A DNA stretch of 19,086 nucleotides from DYHD01 sp964411065 (lineage in GTDB: Bacteria; Nitrospirota; Thermodesulfovibrionia; Thermodesulfovibrionales; Dissulfurispiraceae), in NCBI GenBank assembly GCA_964411065.1, contig CAYPJO010000039.1, positions 1 through 19,086 on the forward strand. Direction: 5' to 3'. Under the pieces are notes generated by a model. That model ran no database searches, was not told the DNA's origin, and worked only from the letters and a program-made list of their open reading frames with translations. Below are positions 1 to 7,792 of the stretch, one piece after another; within the stretch, counting starts at the first letter, position 1; every line of letters begins with the position of its first letter. A program made the position numbers and the translations under genes.

Positions 1-109
1 TTGCAAAAGGGACAATTTAACATTGGCTCGGTTATCAGTTGAAACATACTCATGTTTAATTATATAAATTCAATAATTACAAGGTTATTAAGACAATGTT
101 ACATTTTTA

Positions 110-379
110 TTACATCTTACAAGCCACAAAAGTAGGAATAAACTGGGTTTTTAATGATTCAATTTCGACAGTATTTTTATTATTAGCTGTAGATCTCAGA
201 TAATTGGAGTAGATATGGCACACTTCAAACCGCCTTTTAGTGTTAATGCAAAGCTTTATATTTACATCATCCATTTCTCTGATAAGATTTTTTTCATGGT
301 TTGATAATAGAGCATCACACCTTGCGCCCTCATTATTTCCTCTTAAAAAAGGACATCTAAATATCATCGAATTAAACAT
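110..379 (-). CDS. small four-cysteine protein, function unknown (89 aa)
   Basis: An 89-residue protein. The start at 379 is chosen because AAAGGAG lies 6-7 nt upstream of this ATG; the frame stays open for 14 more codons upstream, but without a ribosome site. Four cysteines are visible: Cys9 (in RCPFLRG), Cys19 (ARCDA), Cys44 (LCINTKRR) and Cys54 (EVCHIY). The second pair has the look of short cysteine-rich proteins of anaerobes with a C-(x)9-C-x-x-Y ending, which may bind zinc or an Fe-S cluster; this is inference. No signal peptide or membrane segment is seen, so it is probably cytoplasmic. It stands alone. Immediately upstream is a PhoB-type promoter (412-446), which suggests induction by phosphate starvation. 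The last 35 residues carry no cysteine and may be poorly conserved. I do not recognise a named family with certainty. Confidence 0.7.
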   Translation of the reverse strand: MFNSMIFRCPFLRGNNEGARCDALLSNHEKNLIREMDDVNIKLCINTKRRFEVCHIYSNYLRSTANNKNTVEIESLKTQFIPTFVACKM

Positions 380-411
380 GGTTGCTCCTTTGCGAGAAAA
401 TTTATGAAAGA

Positions 412-446
412 ATATTAGCAATATTTTCGTTACAGAAATATTACAG
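412..446 (-). promoter_or_regulatory. putative PhoB-activated promoter (Pho box plus -10)
   Basis: On the minus strand two 7-bp direct repeats, CTGTAAT and CTGTAAC, are separated by 4 bp (ATTT), an 11-bp period (446-429). The known Pho box is CTGTCAT-N4-CTGTCAT, taking the place of a -35 element. Eleven bases downstream is TAATAT (417-412), a good -10, the spacing typical of PhoB-dependent promoters. The predicted transcript would start near 405, leaving about 25 nt before the start codon at 379 with its AAAGGAG. The consistent layout raises confidence above that of an isolated motif. Confidence 0.55.
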
Positions 447-532
447 AAAGATTAAAAACTCATAAAGAACATCTCAAACCTCTTCTTATTTCAAAGTTAA
501 ATTATGCAAGACGAAGATATACAGCCTCAAGG

Positions 533-558
533 GATGAATACATTGAGATGAATACATT
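533..558. repeat. tandem 12-bp repeat, 14-bp period
   Basis: GATGAATACATT occurs at 533-544 and again at 547-558, separated by GA. It lies in non-coding, apparently decayed DNA. It is probably a replication-slippage duplication; no function is suggested. Confidence 0.7.
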
Positions 559-722
559 AATTGGTATATCGCTCTTGCAAGACAGTGTTTGAGGGTATCA
601 AAACCAAAAGACAACTTTTCATTAACTATCCAAGACAAAACGCTTATGATGGATTTTGGAGCAGTTGAGGGCGGACTAACGAATTTATAATAATATGTTT
701 TTAAAGAAACTCTCTTTAAGAG

Positions 723-738
723 GGCATTTTAAAATGCC
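723..738. repeat. perfect 16-bp palindrome
   Basis: GGCATTTT (723-730) is followed directly by its reverse complement AAAATGCC (731-738). It has no T-tract on either side, so it is not a normal intrinsic terminator. It sits 20 bases before the open stretch that holds the zinc-ribbon pseudogene. It could be an operator or chance in AT-rich DNA. Confidence 0.5.
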
Positions 739-758
739 TCAAAAAGGCTAAATAATAG

Positions 759-1028
759 ATATGCCAAAGTCTATCTCCATTTTTCGTTTATAAACTTGAA
801 ATAAACATAGAAGAACAAGTTCATAGGAACTGTCCTGACTGCAAAACTCCAATGCAGGCAGGATGCCTTGGCCCTGTCTTCTCGATAGGATAATTTAAGA
901 ATTATTGTTATTCATTCACTTAGTTAGAAACATACTTTGGTGAAAAAGTCTGCAAATTAAATTGGCCTAAGAATCAACGAGCACACCGATGTTTGAATTG
1001 TTGTTTGATAATATTCCAAGGAAAATGA
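759..1028 (+). pseudogene. degenerate zinc-ribbon protein with two in-frame stops
   Basis: Read in one constant frame, the region encodes RNCPDCKTPMQAGC near 825-866 and RAHRCLNCCLIIFQGK at 981-1025, then TGA at 1026-1028. Between them is ETYFGEKVCKLNWPKNQ (927-977). The two CxxC pairs and the Leu-Ile-Ile-Phe ending resemble small bacterial zinc-ribbon proteins of the DUF6487 type; that family assignment is from memory of the pattern. Stops TAA (891) and TAG (921) interrupt the frame but the frame itself is intact, so decay is by substitution rather than indel. No ATG or good ribosome site is seen after the TAG at 756, so the start also seems lost. The flanks (447-758 and 1029-1266) hold no other supportable gene. 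Confidence 0.5.
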
Positions 1029-1266
1029 ATTCAAGCAAAACCTTAGCAAACCGATCAAGGCTTCATGAGATAGCACCATAGCCCTTTAGCAAAGGTCATT
1101 ACCCCGCCTATTATTTCAATCTTTAGCACCAAAATTCACAACAAAATTGACAACCCTTGACTAATATTGTAATGTCTAAGTCGCATTCTCTTTTCATAAG
1201 AAAAAAAATAAACTCCATATCATGTAATAATTTATTGGATTTTTTTACTTAATAATAATTTAGACA

Positions 1267-2025
1267 TTAACAATTGACCATAGGCAAAACTACAGGTATA
1301 CCTTTTATATCATGTATCAATGTATCTATCCCATAGACTTCCCTTATTGATTCAGGATTAAGGACATTTCTATCACCAAAAGCATAAATCTGCCCATCCT
1401 TAAGAAGTATAAACTTATCGGAAAACCTCAAGGCAGTATTAAGGTCATGCATTACCACTATTGTTATGATTTTGAGTTTTCTCGTTATGCCAGTTATAAG
1501 ATTCATGACTTCAATCTGATTTTTAATATCGAGATGATTAATAGGCTCATCTAGCAAAAGGACCGTAGGTTCTTGAGCTAAAGCTCTTGCAATTATGACC
1601 TTTTGGAGTTCGCCACCGCTTAGTTCGTTGGTATTCCTTAAAGAAAATTCCTCTAATCCCATTAATTTTAAAATAGATCTAACCTTTTCTTCGTCCTTCT
1701 CTGTCACATTCCACCTGATATGTGGTTTTCTACCAAGTAATACAGCCTCATATACTGTGCAGAAGACTCCGTTAGATTTTTGAGGCATATAACCAAAAGT
1801 AGAAGCCAGCTGATTATCAGTCATTCGCCCTACATTTAAACCATCAATTAAAACAGTTCCCCTATGGGGCTTTAGAATTCTATTTATCGTTCTAAGGAGG
1901 GTAGTTTTGCCTGAGCCATTTACTCCAAGTAAGGAGACAATATTACCCTTTTCTATCTTAAACTTAATATCTCTGAGGACTTCCCTCTCCTTATACTTGA
2001 AGCTGATGCCGTCAACGATTATCAC
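1267..2025 (-). CDS. ABC importer ATP-binding protein, FecE/BtuD family
   Basis: ATPase subunit (252 aa) that powers uptake of a metal chelate, siderophore or corrinoid through the permease encoded just upstream. Visible motifs: Walker A GVNGSGKTT at residues 34-42, a Q-loop in YMPQKS near 79-84, signature LSGGE at 135-139, Walker B VLLLDE at 155-160 and the switch histidine in VMHD at about 193. Length is normal for the family. I chose the GTG at 2025: it overlaps the permease stop (GTGA), follows AGAAGG closely, and leads straight into the usual first strand (VDGISFKYKE). The longer frame from 2175 would add 50 residues that are only the permease gene in another frame. It is the last gene of the six-gene operon and is translationally coupled. 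No clear intrinsic terminator follows. The ligand is not deducible. Confidence 0.92.
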   Translation of the reverse strand: MIIVDGISFKYKEREVLRDIKFKIEKGNIVSLLGVNGSGKTTLLRTINRILKPHRGTVLIDGLNVGRMTDNQLASTFGYMPQKSNGVFCTVYEAVLLGRKPHIRWNVTEKDEEKVRSILKLMGLEEFSLRNTNELSGGELQKVIIARALAQEPTVLLLDEPINHLDIKNQIEVMNLITGITRKLKIITIVVMHDLNTALRFSDKFILLKDGQIYAFGDRNVLNPESIREVYGIDTLIHDIKGIPVVLPMVNC

Positions 2026-3110
2026 AACCTTCTGCCTCTTATAAGAAGATATAGAAACATAGGTGCTCCTGCAAAAGAAGTGATTATGCCTACAGGCAAG
2101 ACTATGGGAGACATAATAGTTCTTGCGATTGTGTCTGAGAGTAAAAGCAGAAAGCCCCCAAATAAAGCTGTGCATGGAATTAGAAAACGATAATCACCGC
2201 CTATCATAAATCTCACAATGTGAGGTGATATAAGACCTATAAAACCGATAATGCCCAGAAAGGCTGTAACTACCGCTACTATTAAAGATGCTACAATCAT
2301 TGATGCAACTCTCAATGTCTTTACATTCACACCGAGGCTTTTTGCTGATTCATCACCCCAAAGAAGGGCATTGTAGCTCCAGCTATTGTATAGAAAAAAG
2401 AAAAAGGCAAGGATCAATACCACAAACATTATGCAGTTTTGCATCCAGCCTGCCTTTCCCATATCCCCAAATGTCCAAAAAACTGTTGCAGATACATGAA
2501 CATCGCTTGCAAAGTACTGAATGAGCATAGTGGCAGATGACCACAGAGCGCTCACTGCCACGCCTGCAAGGATTATCGACTCAGGTCCCATATTTCTGAT
2601 AGTAGAAAGAAGAAGTATTAGCATCACTGTTATCAAGGCTCCGCAGAAAGCAGAGAGAACTACCAGATATTGAGATGTGATAGTTATTCCCACATTGCCT
2701 GCACTGTGGATCTTGCCAGCTCCCAGTATTATTATTGCAAAGGCTGCCCCAAAGGCTGCTCCCTGTGTTACCCCCAGTGTAAAGGGTGATGCAAGAGGGT
2801 TTTTAAGGACATTCTGCATTATTAACCCCGCAAGTCCAAGGGATGCACCAGCAACGACTGCACCTATGCTTCTGGGAAGTCTTATATTCCAAATTACGTG
2901 GTGAAGGGTCTCTCCTTCATATCTTCCCACTAATGTGGAGATTATCTCTGAAGGCGAAATAGAGTAAGAACCCACCTTGATAGAGAACACTATTGCCCCA
3001 GAAATAGCGATGAGTAGTGTCAGACTTATTAGTACTCTTTTCCTACTTAAAATTGAGTAAGAAAGGTTATTGTCCCTGTTATTGTTTAATATCAATGCCT
3101 TCTTTCCCAA
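2022..3110 (-). CDS. ABC importer permease, FecCD/BtuC family
   Basis: Inner-membrane permease of about 362 aa with the hydrophobic segments expected of a ten-helix BtuC/FecCD subunit; a homodimer would form the channel. Family hallmarks are plain: RLPRSIGAVVAGASLGLAG followed by MQNVLKNPLASPFTLGV in the first third, and GFIGLISPHIVRF and PVGIITSFAGAPMFLYLL near the C-terminus. The gene overlaps the binding-protein gene upstream by about 32 bp and the ATPase gene downstream by 4 bp. The start is uncertain. The codon at 3110 is TTG without a convincing ribosome site; another TTG lies at 3095. A start must come before the first helix (VLISLTLLIAISGAIVF), so only the first 20-odd residues are in doubt. 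Translation may depend on coupling to the gene before it. Confidence 0.92.
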   Translation of the reverse strand: MGKKALILNNNRDNNLSYSILSRKRVLISLTLLIAISGAIVFSIKVGSYSISPSEIISTLVGRYEGETLHHVIWNIRLPRSIGAVVAGASLGLAGLIMQNVLKNPLASPFTLGVTQGAAFGAAFAIIILGAGKIHSAGNVGITITSQYLVVLSAFCGALITVMLILLLSTIRNMGPESIILAGVAVSALWSSATMLIQYFASDVHVSATVFWTFGDMGKAGWMQNCIMFVVLILAFFFFLYNSWSYNALLWGDESAKSLGVNVKTLRVASMIVASLIVAVVTAFLGIIGFIGLISPHIVRFMIGGDYRFLIPCTALFGGFLLLLSDTIARTIMSPIVLPVGIITSFAGAPMFLYLLIRGRRL

Positions 3111-4194
3111 AGGTTATCATTCCAAAGCCTTTAGTTTGTGTCTTTATCTCATCATAAATAGCAACCCCTACAAAGAATCTACTTATCTCGTCAGCCTTTT
3201 TAGCAGGGTCGATATCATGAAATCTATCAGGATAAAGAACCTTACCTATAAAGTAGCTATTGGCAAGGGCTAACTCAAGGTTAGTAAAATAATTGTTATA
3301 CTGAAGGGTGCTATAAACTCTGTTGTTTTTTACCGCTTTTAGTTTATTATAGAAAGAACTATCTTTCTTGTAATCTTCATTTACAAGACTTAATCCTCCT
3401 GTATCAATAAAAATAATATCAGGGTTCCATATAAGCAACTGTTCCTTATCAATAAAGATAGGGCCCTGTTTGCGTAAGGCGTTAACAACATTTAAGGCTT
3501 TTATCCAATCAAGAGGGGGATAGAATCCCTGAGTACTTGTAATGCCGTGAGCGCCCCTATAACTTACAGCACCTATATATACAGATGGTTTCATGTTTTG
3601 GGGGATATTTTCTGTTCTTTTTTTCAGATCCTGTAAGGTTTTGTCAATGAACTCCTTTAGTTCTTGAGCCCTTTTGTCAGCCTTAAGTATCTTGCCCAGT
3701 AAGAGCAAGGAGCTATATATAGTATCAATCTCTAAAATACCTATCCCGCCATAATTGAGGACAACCACAGGAATGTTAGTCCTTTGCTGGATAATGTCAG
3801 CCTGAGCAGGGTCAAGGTTTGTTGTAAAGACGACATCAGGAGCCACAGAGATAAGCTTCTCAAAGTCAGGCAATCTGCCCGATCCTCCTTCTCCGACTGC
3901 TGGTATTCTATCAACCTTACCTCTTAAGGCAGCAAGGTAGGGGCGAGCAGGATTATTAATCTCCTTCTTCTCAGATGCCTCGATGCCGACAACCTTGTCA
4001 ATTTCTTTGAGATATACGATAAATCTCAAAGTGCTACTCAAAGCCACTATCCTTTGAACCCTCTTGGGTATTAACACCTGCCTGCCTGCCATATCTTTGA
4101 TGGTTAATGCATTTTTTGCCTCCGCAAGATTAGCAATTGTCAAGCAAGATGATAGAAACAGCAAGACTATCAAGCCTTTCAAGGAACCTGCCAT
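3079..4194 (-). CDS. periplasmic substrate-binding protein of the chelate importer (BtuF/FepB-like)
   Basis: A 371-aa class III (Peripla_BP_2) solute-binding protein that should capture the ligand in the periplasm and deliver it to the permease. The N-terminus is a signal sequence (MAGSLKGLIVLLFLSS, one Lys then a hydrophobic core). LSSC at residues 14-17 fits a lipobox, so it may be a lipoprotein anchored at Cys17 rather than free. The mature domain begins in typical style: IKDMAGRQVLIPKRVQRIVAL, then PDFEKLISVAPDVVFTTN. The ATG at 4194 has GGGAG about 8 nt upstream and overlaps the methyltransferase stop by 16 bp. It is somewhat longer than BtuF and closer to iron-chelate or heme binding proteins in size. 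The ligand cannot be assigned from the sequence. Confidence 0.9.
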   Translation of the reverse strand: MAGSLKGLIVLLFLSSCLTIANLAEAKNALTIKDMAGRQVLIPKRVQRIVALSSTLRFIVYLKEIDKVVGIEASEKKEINNPARPYLAALRGKVDRIPAVGEGGSGRLPDFEKLISVAPDVVFTTNLDPAQADIIQQRTNIPVVVLNYGGIGILEIDTIYSSLLLLGKILKADKRAQELKEFIDKTLQDLKKRTENIPQNMKPSVYIGAVSYRGAHGITSTQGFYPPLDWIKALNVVNALRKQGPIFIDKEQLLIWNPDIIFIDTGGLSLVNEDYKKDSSFYNKLKAVKNNRVYSTLQYNNYFTNLELALANSYFIGKVLYPDRFHDIDPAKKADEISRFFVGVAIYDEIKTQTKGFGMITFGKEGIDIKQ

Positions 4195-4970
4195 ATTATC
4201 ACTCCCTGCTCTGCTTCTGTGATGTGTAATATCCTGCCATCATGGGAATTTTTAGTTGCCACGTCCCTTATTATTTTTGGATCGGGAACACCACCCTGAA
4301 CATCTATATGCATAGCAATATCAGAAATAGCCTCCTCTATTGTTCCCTCCCATTGCCACGATGTGTGCACATAGTCTATGGATAGTTGTCTTTGCTTACT
4401 TGATAAAATCTCATAAATAGCCTGTGCTCCTGGTGGAGGCTTAAAGGCCATCTCATGCTTTGCAAAAATCTCTTCCATAAAAGGATTCTTTCTTAATCTC
4501 CCCCAACCTATATATATGCAATACTGGCGTGAGCAGATCTCCATCTTAAGGAGATCTGCTTCTTCCTTTATAGCCATGCTCATAGAAGAAAGAACAATGT
4601 CAAAGGACCTTATGAGATTGCTCTGATAGGGATCAAAATCCTGCCAGCTTGTATGAATTATGCCTATGTTTTTAATATTGAACCTTTCGCTTTCTCTTTT
4701 GAGCCTTTCGAGCATTTCATGAGAGAAGTCAAGTCCTACAACGAATTGAGCTATCTTTGCCAGAGGTAATGTAAAAATACCAGTACCACAGCCTATATCG
4801 AGAACTTTGCTGCCAGAAAAATCTATACCCCTTTGCCCCAGTATGGTAAGAACCTTTTGAGTATTACTGAAGGCTCTATCATCAAAAGGCAGTGGATATT
4901 TCTTTGCCTTCCTATCCCAGAAATCCCTATACTTTCTTTCTTGATTAACCCTTTCGCTTGCTTCCCTCAT
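4179..4970 (-). CDS. class I SAM-dependent methyltransferase in the import operon
   Basis: A 263-aa cytoplasmic methyltransferase with a Rossmann fold. Motif I is VLDIGCGTG at residues 56-64, the acidic residue ending strand 2 is Asp81 in VVGLDFS, and a motif IV-like stretch (DIVLSSMSMAI) follows. The ATG at 4970 is preferred over the one at 5021: it has AAGGAG about 7 nt upstream and shares one base with the stop of the FmdE-like gene (TGATG). The longer form would merely read through that gene. The context, with FmdE-like protein, binding protein, permease and receptor, suggests it modifies the imported ligand or a chelator, but the acceptor is unknown. It could also be a generic small-molecule methyltransferase recruited to the operon. 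Confidence 0.85.
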   Translation of the reverse strand: MREASERVNQERKYRDFWDRKAKKYPLPFDDRAFSNTQKVLTILGQRGIDFSGSKVLDIGCGTGIFTLPLAKIAQFVVGLDFSHEMLERLKRESERFNIKNIGIIHTSWQDFDPYQSNLIRSFDIVLSSMSMAIKEEADLLKMEICSRQYCIYIGWGRLRKNPFMEEIFAKHEMAFKPPPGAQAIYEILSSKQRQLSIDYVHTSWQWEGTIEEAISDIAMHIDVQGGVPDPKIIRDVATKNSHDGRILHITEAEQGVIIWQVP

Positions 4971-5524
4971 CAGATTCTCCTTAGACAATCGCACCAGCCT
5001 CTTGAATAATCCTGAAAACAATCAGGACAAACCTTTTTACCTTCCAAAAGACGAATCTTATTCTCTGACGCACCCTCTCCACAGGATTCACATATAACTG
5101 TTCTAAATATCCTTGCACTATCAGGAATCTTAAAAGATGGGGTCTTGAACTCGAAGAGTTCTTCAATAGGGGCTTCGAGAATAAATTTTTGTATAGCCTC
5201 ACGGTCAATGTTTCTGTTAAATATTGGTTTAGCTACTATCCTAATGCTTTCGCCAGTTTTCCTATTGAAGAAACTAAAAGCCTTTTTGCCTGTATCTCTA
5301 TATAACAGATTCCCTTTGCCTAAGGTGCAGCCTGTCATGAGTTGTATCGCATCTACCCCGCAGGCGTCATTTTCTGTGACACAGACAATCTCTTCATCCT
5401 TTGAAAAACCAATATTAAGCTTCTCAAATACAGCCAAACTGACTCTATATCCTATAGCTAAACCTGGACATGAGTGTCCGTGAAATTCTACACACCTTTC
5501 CCAATCAGTCTTTGCCATACACAT
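4970..5524 (-). CDS. FmdE-family protein with C-terminal zinc ribbon
   Basis: A 184-aa protein. Residues 8-120 match the FmdE domain: HGHSCPG at 15-21 followed by AIGYR, and the Cys-rich NDACGVDAIQLMTGCTLGK at about 52-70. A treble-clef-like zinc ribbon follows: Cys145-x2-Cys148 and Cys166-x2-Cys169, with two more cysteines at 178 and 180. FmdE was named from an operon for molybdenum formylmethanofuran dehydrogenase in methanogens; in bacteria such proteins occur beside metal and chelate transport genes, and the biochemical role is unsettled. The cysteines and His residues suggest metal binding. The ATG at 5524 has AAGGAGGG about 8 nt upstream. It lies 16 nt after the receptor gene and overlaps the methyltransferase start by one base, so it is part of the import operon. 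Confidence 0.9.
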   Translation of the reverse strand: MCMAKTDWERCVEFHGHSCPGLAIGYRVSLAVFEKLNIGFSKDEEIVCVTENDACGVDAIQLMTGCTLGKGNLLYRDTGKKAFSFFNRKTGESIRIVAKPIFNRNIDREAIQKFILEAPIEELFEFKTPSFKIPDSARIFRTVICESCGEGASENKIRLLEGKKVCPDCFQDYSRGWCDCLRRI

Positions 5525-5540
5525 TTTTAAGCCCTCCTTT

Positions 5541-7634
5541 TTAAAAGGTCAATTTTACAGCTGCTCCTAAGACCCTTCCTGCCATAGGATAGCCAAACCT
5601 CTCTTCATATTTTTTATCAAAGATGTTTTCAGCATATATGCCGAGCTCTGCATATTTGGCAACAGGAATCTTAACTTCTGCATCAGCAGTTACAAATGAA
5701 TCAAGCTCGATTAGTTTATATCGAGTCTGCCCCTGTGCACGGTAGGAATACACGGTAAGCCTTTCTCCAACATATCTGCCCCTTAAGCTTAGCAGTGAAT
5801 TATAGGGAAGCTTGATATCTGCTCCTATATTGAACTTCCATTTAGGGGTGTAGTCAAGCTCATCGGTCAATTTTGATGGATCAAAGACATCACCTTCCTT
5901 CTTGCTCCTTTGATAAGTAATGTTTCCAAGTAATGTGAGCCCCTTTGTAACTTCAAAAGCACCATCCAGAGATGCACCAGTTAATGTCACCCTATCTATG
6001 TTATAACAGCCTCTACCTGTAGGAATTGAGAATCTCCGTATAAAATCATCTATGGAATAGCGATAAAGAGCAAGCCTTATATAATCTCTATCAGAAAAAT
6101 TATGCCTATATGTAAGCTCCAAAGCATTATTATTCTCAAGTTTCAGGTATGTTGTATAAAGACCTCCGATAAAGCCTTCATACCACCACCATGCATCAGG
6201 GGCAGAAGGGGTGATATATTTTCTGTAGATTGCTACTGTGATAGTATCATTTTTTGTCACCCTATAAGTGCCTGTAAGGGACATGCTTAAGCCCTCTTCT
6301 TTTATCTCTAATTCTTTAGCCAGTCCTGTCTGGGGGGCTTTATAAGTATCGTAGCGGATGCCAGGTGTGAGCAGTAATTTATCGGTAAAATTCCAGTTAT
6401 CCATAAGATAAATCCCCCACATATAGCTTGCCGTTCCACTACTTGGCGCAACAGGACCACCAGTTACTCCATAGCTATTATCAACATAATGGACATCCTG
6501 ACCTCCGGTCTTAATAATCTTTCTCTCAACCCCTCCGATAATCTCATGATCTTTCATAGGCATTGTAAACTCAAGACTTCCTCCATAGGATCTATCTGAT
6601 TTTACAGTCCTGTCAAGGACAAGCTTACCATTTGGATAAGATGGATTAATCCAGCTTGCTGAGTAGTTTTTTTCATCCCTGTCTTCAAAATTCTTATAAG
6701 CCTTGAGTTCGACCATAGCACTACCAATCGGCTGTTTGTAAGCAAAATCTAAAAGATATTTTGTCTTTTCCCACATTGCACCTGGTCCTGGTTCTGTAAC
6801 ATTACCACGATAGGGAGAGAAAGTTTCCCCAAAAGATATAGGATAATCAGGATTTCTCGGCTGATAAAACTTAGGGTCATCAGGATTAGTTGATAACCTG
6901 TTATTTATAGCAAAGCCTCTCTCAACAAATGTGTATTGCACCCCCAATGACATCTCACCCTTTAAAGGCATATCAACATATAATTTAGCAGAAAGGTTTT
7001 TTGCCTCATAATCATTATTCCATAAGAACTCGCCAGCCCTTTGATAACTACCCCCTATTGAATATCCAAAAGGACCAATCTTGTAAGTATGGGTCAATCT
7101 ATAGTTCTGCACATTATCATAATCTTTACCAAAACCATAAGTACCGTAGAATGAAAATGTTGGCTTTTCTGTGGGACTCTTAGTTCTAACATTTATGACG
7201 CCACCTCCTGCATTATTTCCATATTTTACAGAACTTCCCCCTTTCATAATCTCTATTCTTTCGATATTATCAAGGGGAATTGTGCTCCAATCTATGAAAT
7301 ACCCACCCTGTACACCAGCTGCATTTATAGATCTGCCGTCAATATTCAGCATAATCCTGTTGCCTGAAAGCCCCCTTATAGATAAAATATCACCTGTGTC
7401 TCCAACCAATGCCTTCCTGCTTATATCAATCTCTGCTTCATATTTCAAAACATCAGGGATGCTTAAGTTCTTACCCTTTTCAATAGTCTTAGCACCTATA
7501 ATAGTTGAAGCAGTACCAGTTAAAACCTCCTCAGTAACAACTATTTCCTCCATAGTAAGATGTTTTGTCTGCTCAGCGGAGGAAACAAAGGGGGTTAATA
7601 AAAATATAACTATGATTGTAATGGCTACTATCAT
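5541..7634 (-). CDS. TonB-dependent outer-membrane receptor
   Basis: A 697-aa receptor that would move a large or scarce ligand across the outer membrane using TonB energy. A signal peptide covers roughly residues 1-20 (cleavage near SSA/EQ). A TonB-box-like EEIVVTEE is at 29-36. The plug domain follows, with SIPDVLKYEAEIDI, LSIRGLSGNRIMLNIDG and IERIEIMKGGSSVKYGNNAG at about 58-143. The rest is a beta-barrel rich in aromatic residues and alternating strands, ending in the expected C-terminal phenylalanine. The ATG at 7634 is preceded by GGGAGG. It is the first gene of the operon and lies behind a 335-nt structured leader. No TonB, ExbB or ExbD is encoded here, so energising proteins must come from elsewhere. 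Size is between BtuB and typical siderophore receptors; the ligand is unknown. Confidence 0.93.
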   Translation of the reverse strand: MIVAITIIVIFLLTPFVSSAEQTKHLTMEEIVVTEEVLTGTASTIIGAKTIEKGKNLSIPDVLKYEAEIDISRKALVGDTGDILSIRGLSGNRIMLNIDGRSINAAGVQGGYFIDWSTIPLDNIERIEIMKGGSSVKYGNNAGGGVINVRTKSPTEKPTFSFYGTYGFGKDYDNVQNYRLTHTYKIGPFGYSIGGSYQRAGEFLWNNDYEAKNLSAKLYVDMPLKGEMSLGVQYTFVERGFAINNRLSTNPDDPKFYQPRNPDYPISFGETFSPYRGNVTEPGPGAMWEKTKYLLDFAYKQPIGSAMVELKAYKNFEDRDEKNYSASWINPSYPNGKLVLDRTVKSDRSYGGSLEFTMPMKDHEIIGGVERKIIKTGGQDVHYVDNSYGVTGGPVAPSSGTASYMWGIYLMDNWNFTDKLLLTPGIRYDTYKAPQTGLAKELEIKEEGLSMSLTGTYRVTKNDTITVAIYRKYITPSAPDAWWWYEGFIGGLYTTYLKLENNNALELTYRHNFSDRDYIRLALYRYSIDDFIRRFSIPTGRGCYNIDRVTLTGASLDGAFEVTKGLTLLGNITYQRSKKEGDVFDPSKLTDELDYTPKWKFNIGADIKLPYNSLLSLRGRYVGERLTVYSYRAQGQTRYKLIELDSFVTADAEVKIPVAKYAELGIYAENIFDKKYEERFGYPMAGRVLGAAVKLTF

Positions 7635-7687
7635 TACGAAAAAACCTCCCAGATTTCTTTTTTCACCCCCCTATCTGATAAAATTTA

Positions 7688-7748
7688 TTTAAGGGAGCGT
7701 TTTCTCTATGCCAATGGCATAGGAAGGTAATAGAGCGTCTTCCTTAAA
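7688..7748. other. folded RNA element adjoining the receptor gene
   Basis: TTTAAGG (7688-7694) pairs perfectly with CCTTAAA (7742-7748), enclosing a second perfect stem, CTATGCC (7706-7712) with GGCATAG (7716-7722), loop of 3. An alternative stem GGAAG (7722-7726)/CTTCC (7739-7743) would compete with both. A repeated GRGCGT hexamer occurs at 7695, 7733 and 7753. It could act in the operon leader (- strand) or as the body of a small RNA on the + strand. It matches no riboswitch class that I can recognise. Confidence 0.45.
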
Positions 7749-7792
7749 GGCAGGGCGTCCTCGGCAAAAGGTTTGTGCCCTGTCTTTTTTTT
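7749..7792 (+). terminator. intrinsic terminator reading on the + strand
   Basis: GGCAGGGC (7749-7756) pairs with GCCCTGTC (7777-7784, one G-U pair) and is followed at once by eight T residues (7785-7792) on the + strand. On the - strand only three T follow, so the terminator points to the right. No protein gene on the + strand lies upstream of it for thousands of bases, so it implies a short + transcript starting in or near the receptor's leader. Confidence 0.6.

Noticed and set aside
35..60. GTTGAAAC near the left edge, resembling the end of some CRISPR repeats
   Set aside because: Only one copy, no spaced repeats of 25-40 bp follow; the local stem AAACAT/ATGTTT (42-57) explains the pattern as a minor hairpin.
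601..690. Open + strand stretch reading MMDFGAVEGGLTNL near 648-690
   Set aside because: Too short, no start signal or recognisable family; could be another fossil but there is nothing to support a name.
1141..1180. TTGACA with 17-bp spacer on the + strand (near 1147)
   Set aside because: The -10 (TAATGT) is weak and it would read antisense into the ABC ATPase gene with no + strand gene downstream.
2025..2175. A 50-residue N-terminal extension of the ABC ATPase
   Set aside because: It lies wholly within the permease gene, lacks family similarity, and a GTG overlapping the permease stop gives the normal start.
7171..7692. 173-codon + strand reading frame opposite the receptor's signal peptide and plug
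   Set aside because: Its translation is a low-information shadow of the receptor gene, with no ribosome site and no family features.
7716..7745. GGAAGG on the + strand as a possible SRP (4.5S) RNA loop
   Set aside because: The flanking symmetric stem bases and the AGCA side of the SRP core are absent.
7749..7786. Similarity of the minus-strand loop (ACAGGGCACAAACC and GGACGC) to a c-di-GMP-I riboswitch
   Set aside because: The conserved AAAGCC that should follow GGACGC and the second receptor hairpin are missing; the match is limited to short words.
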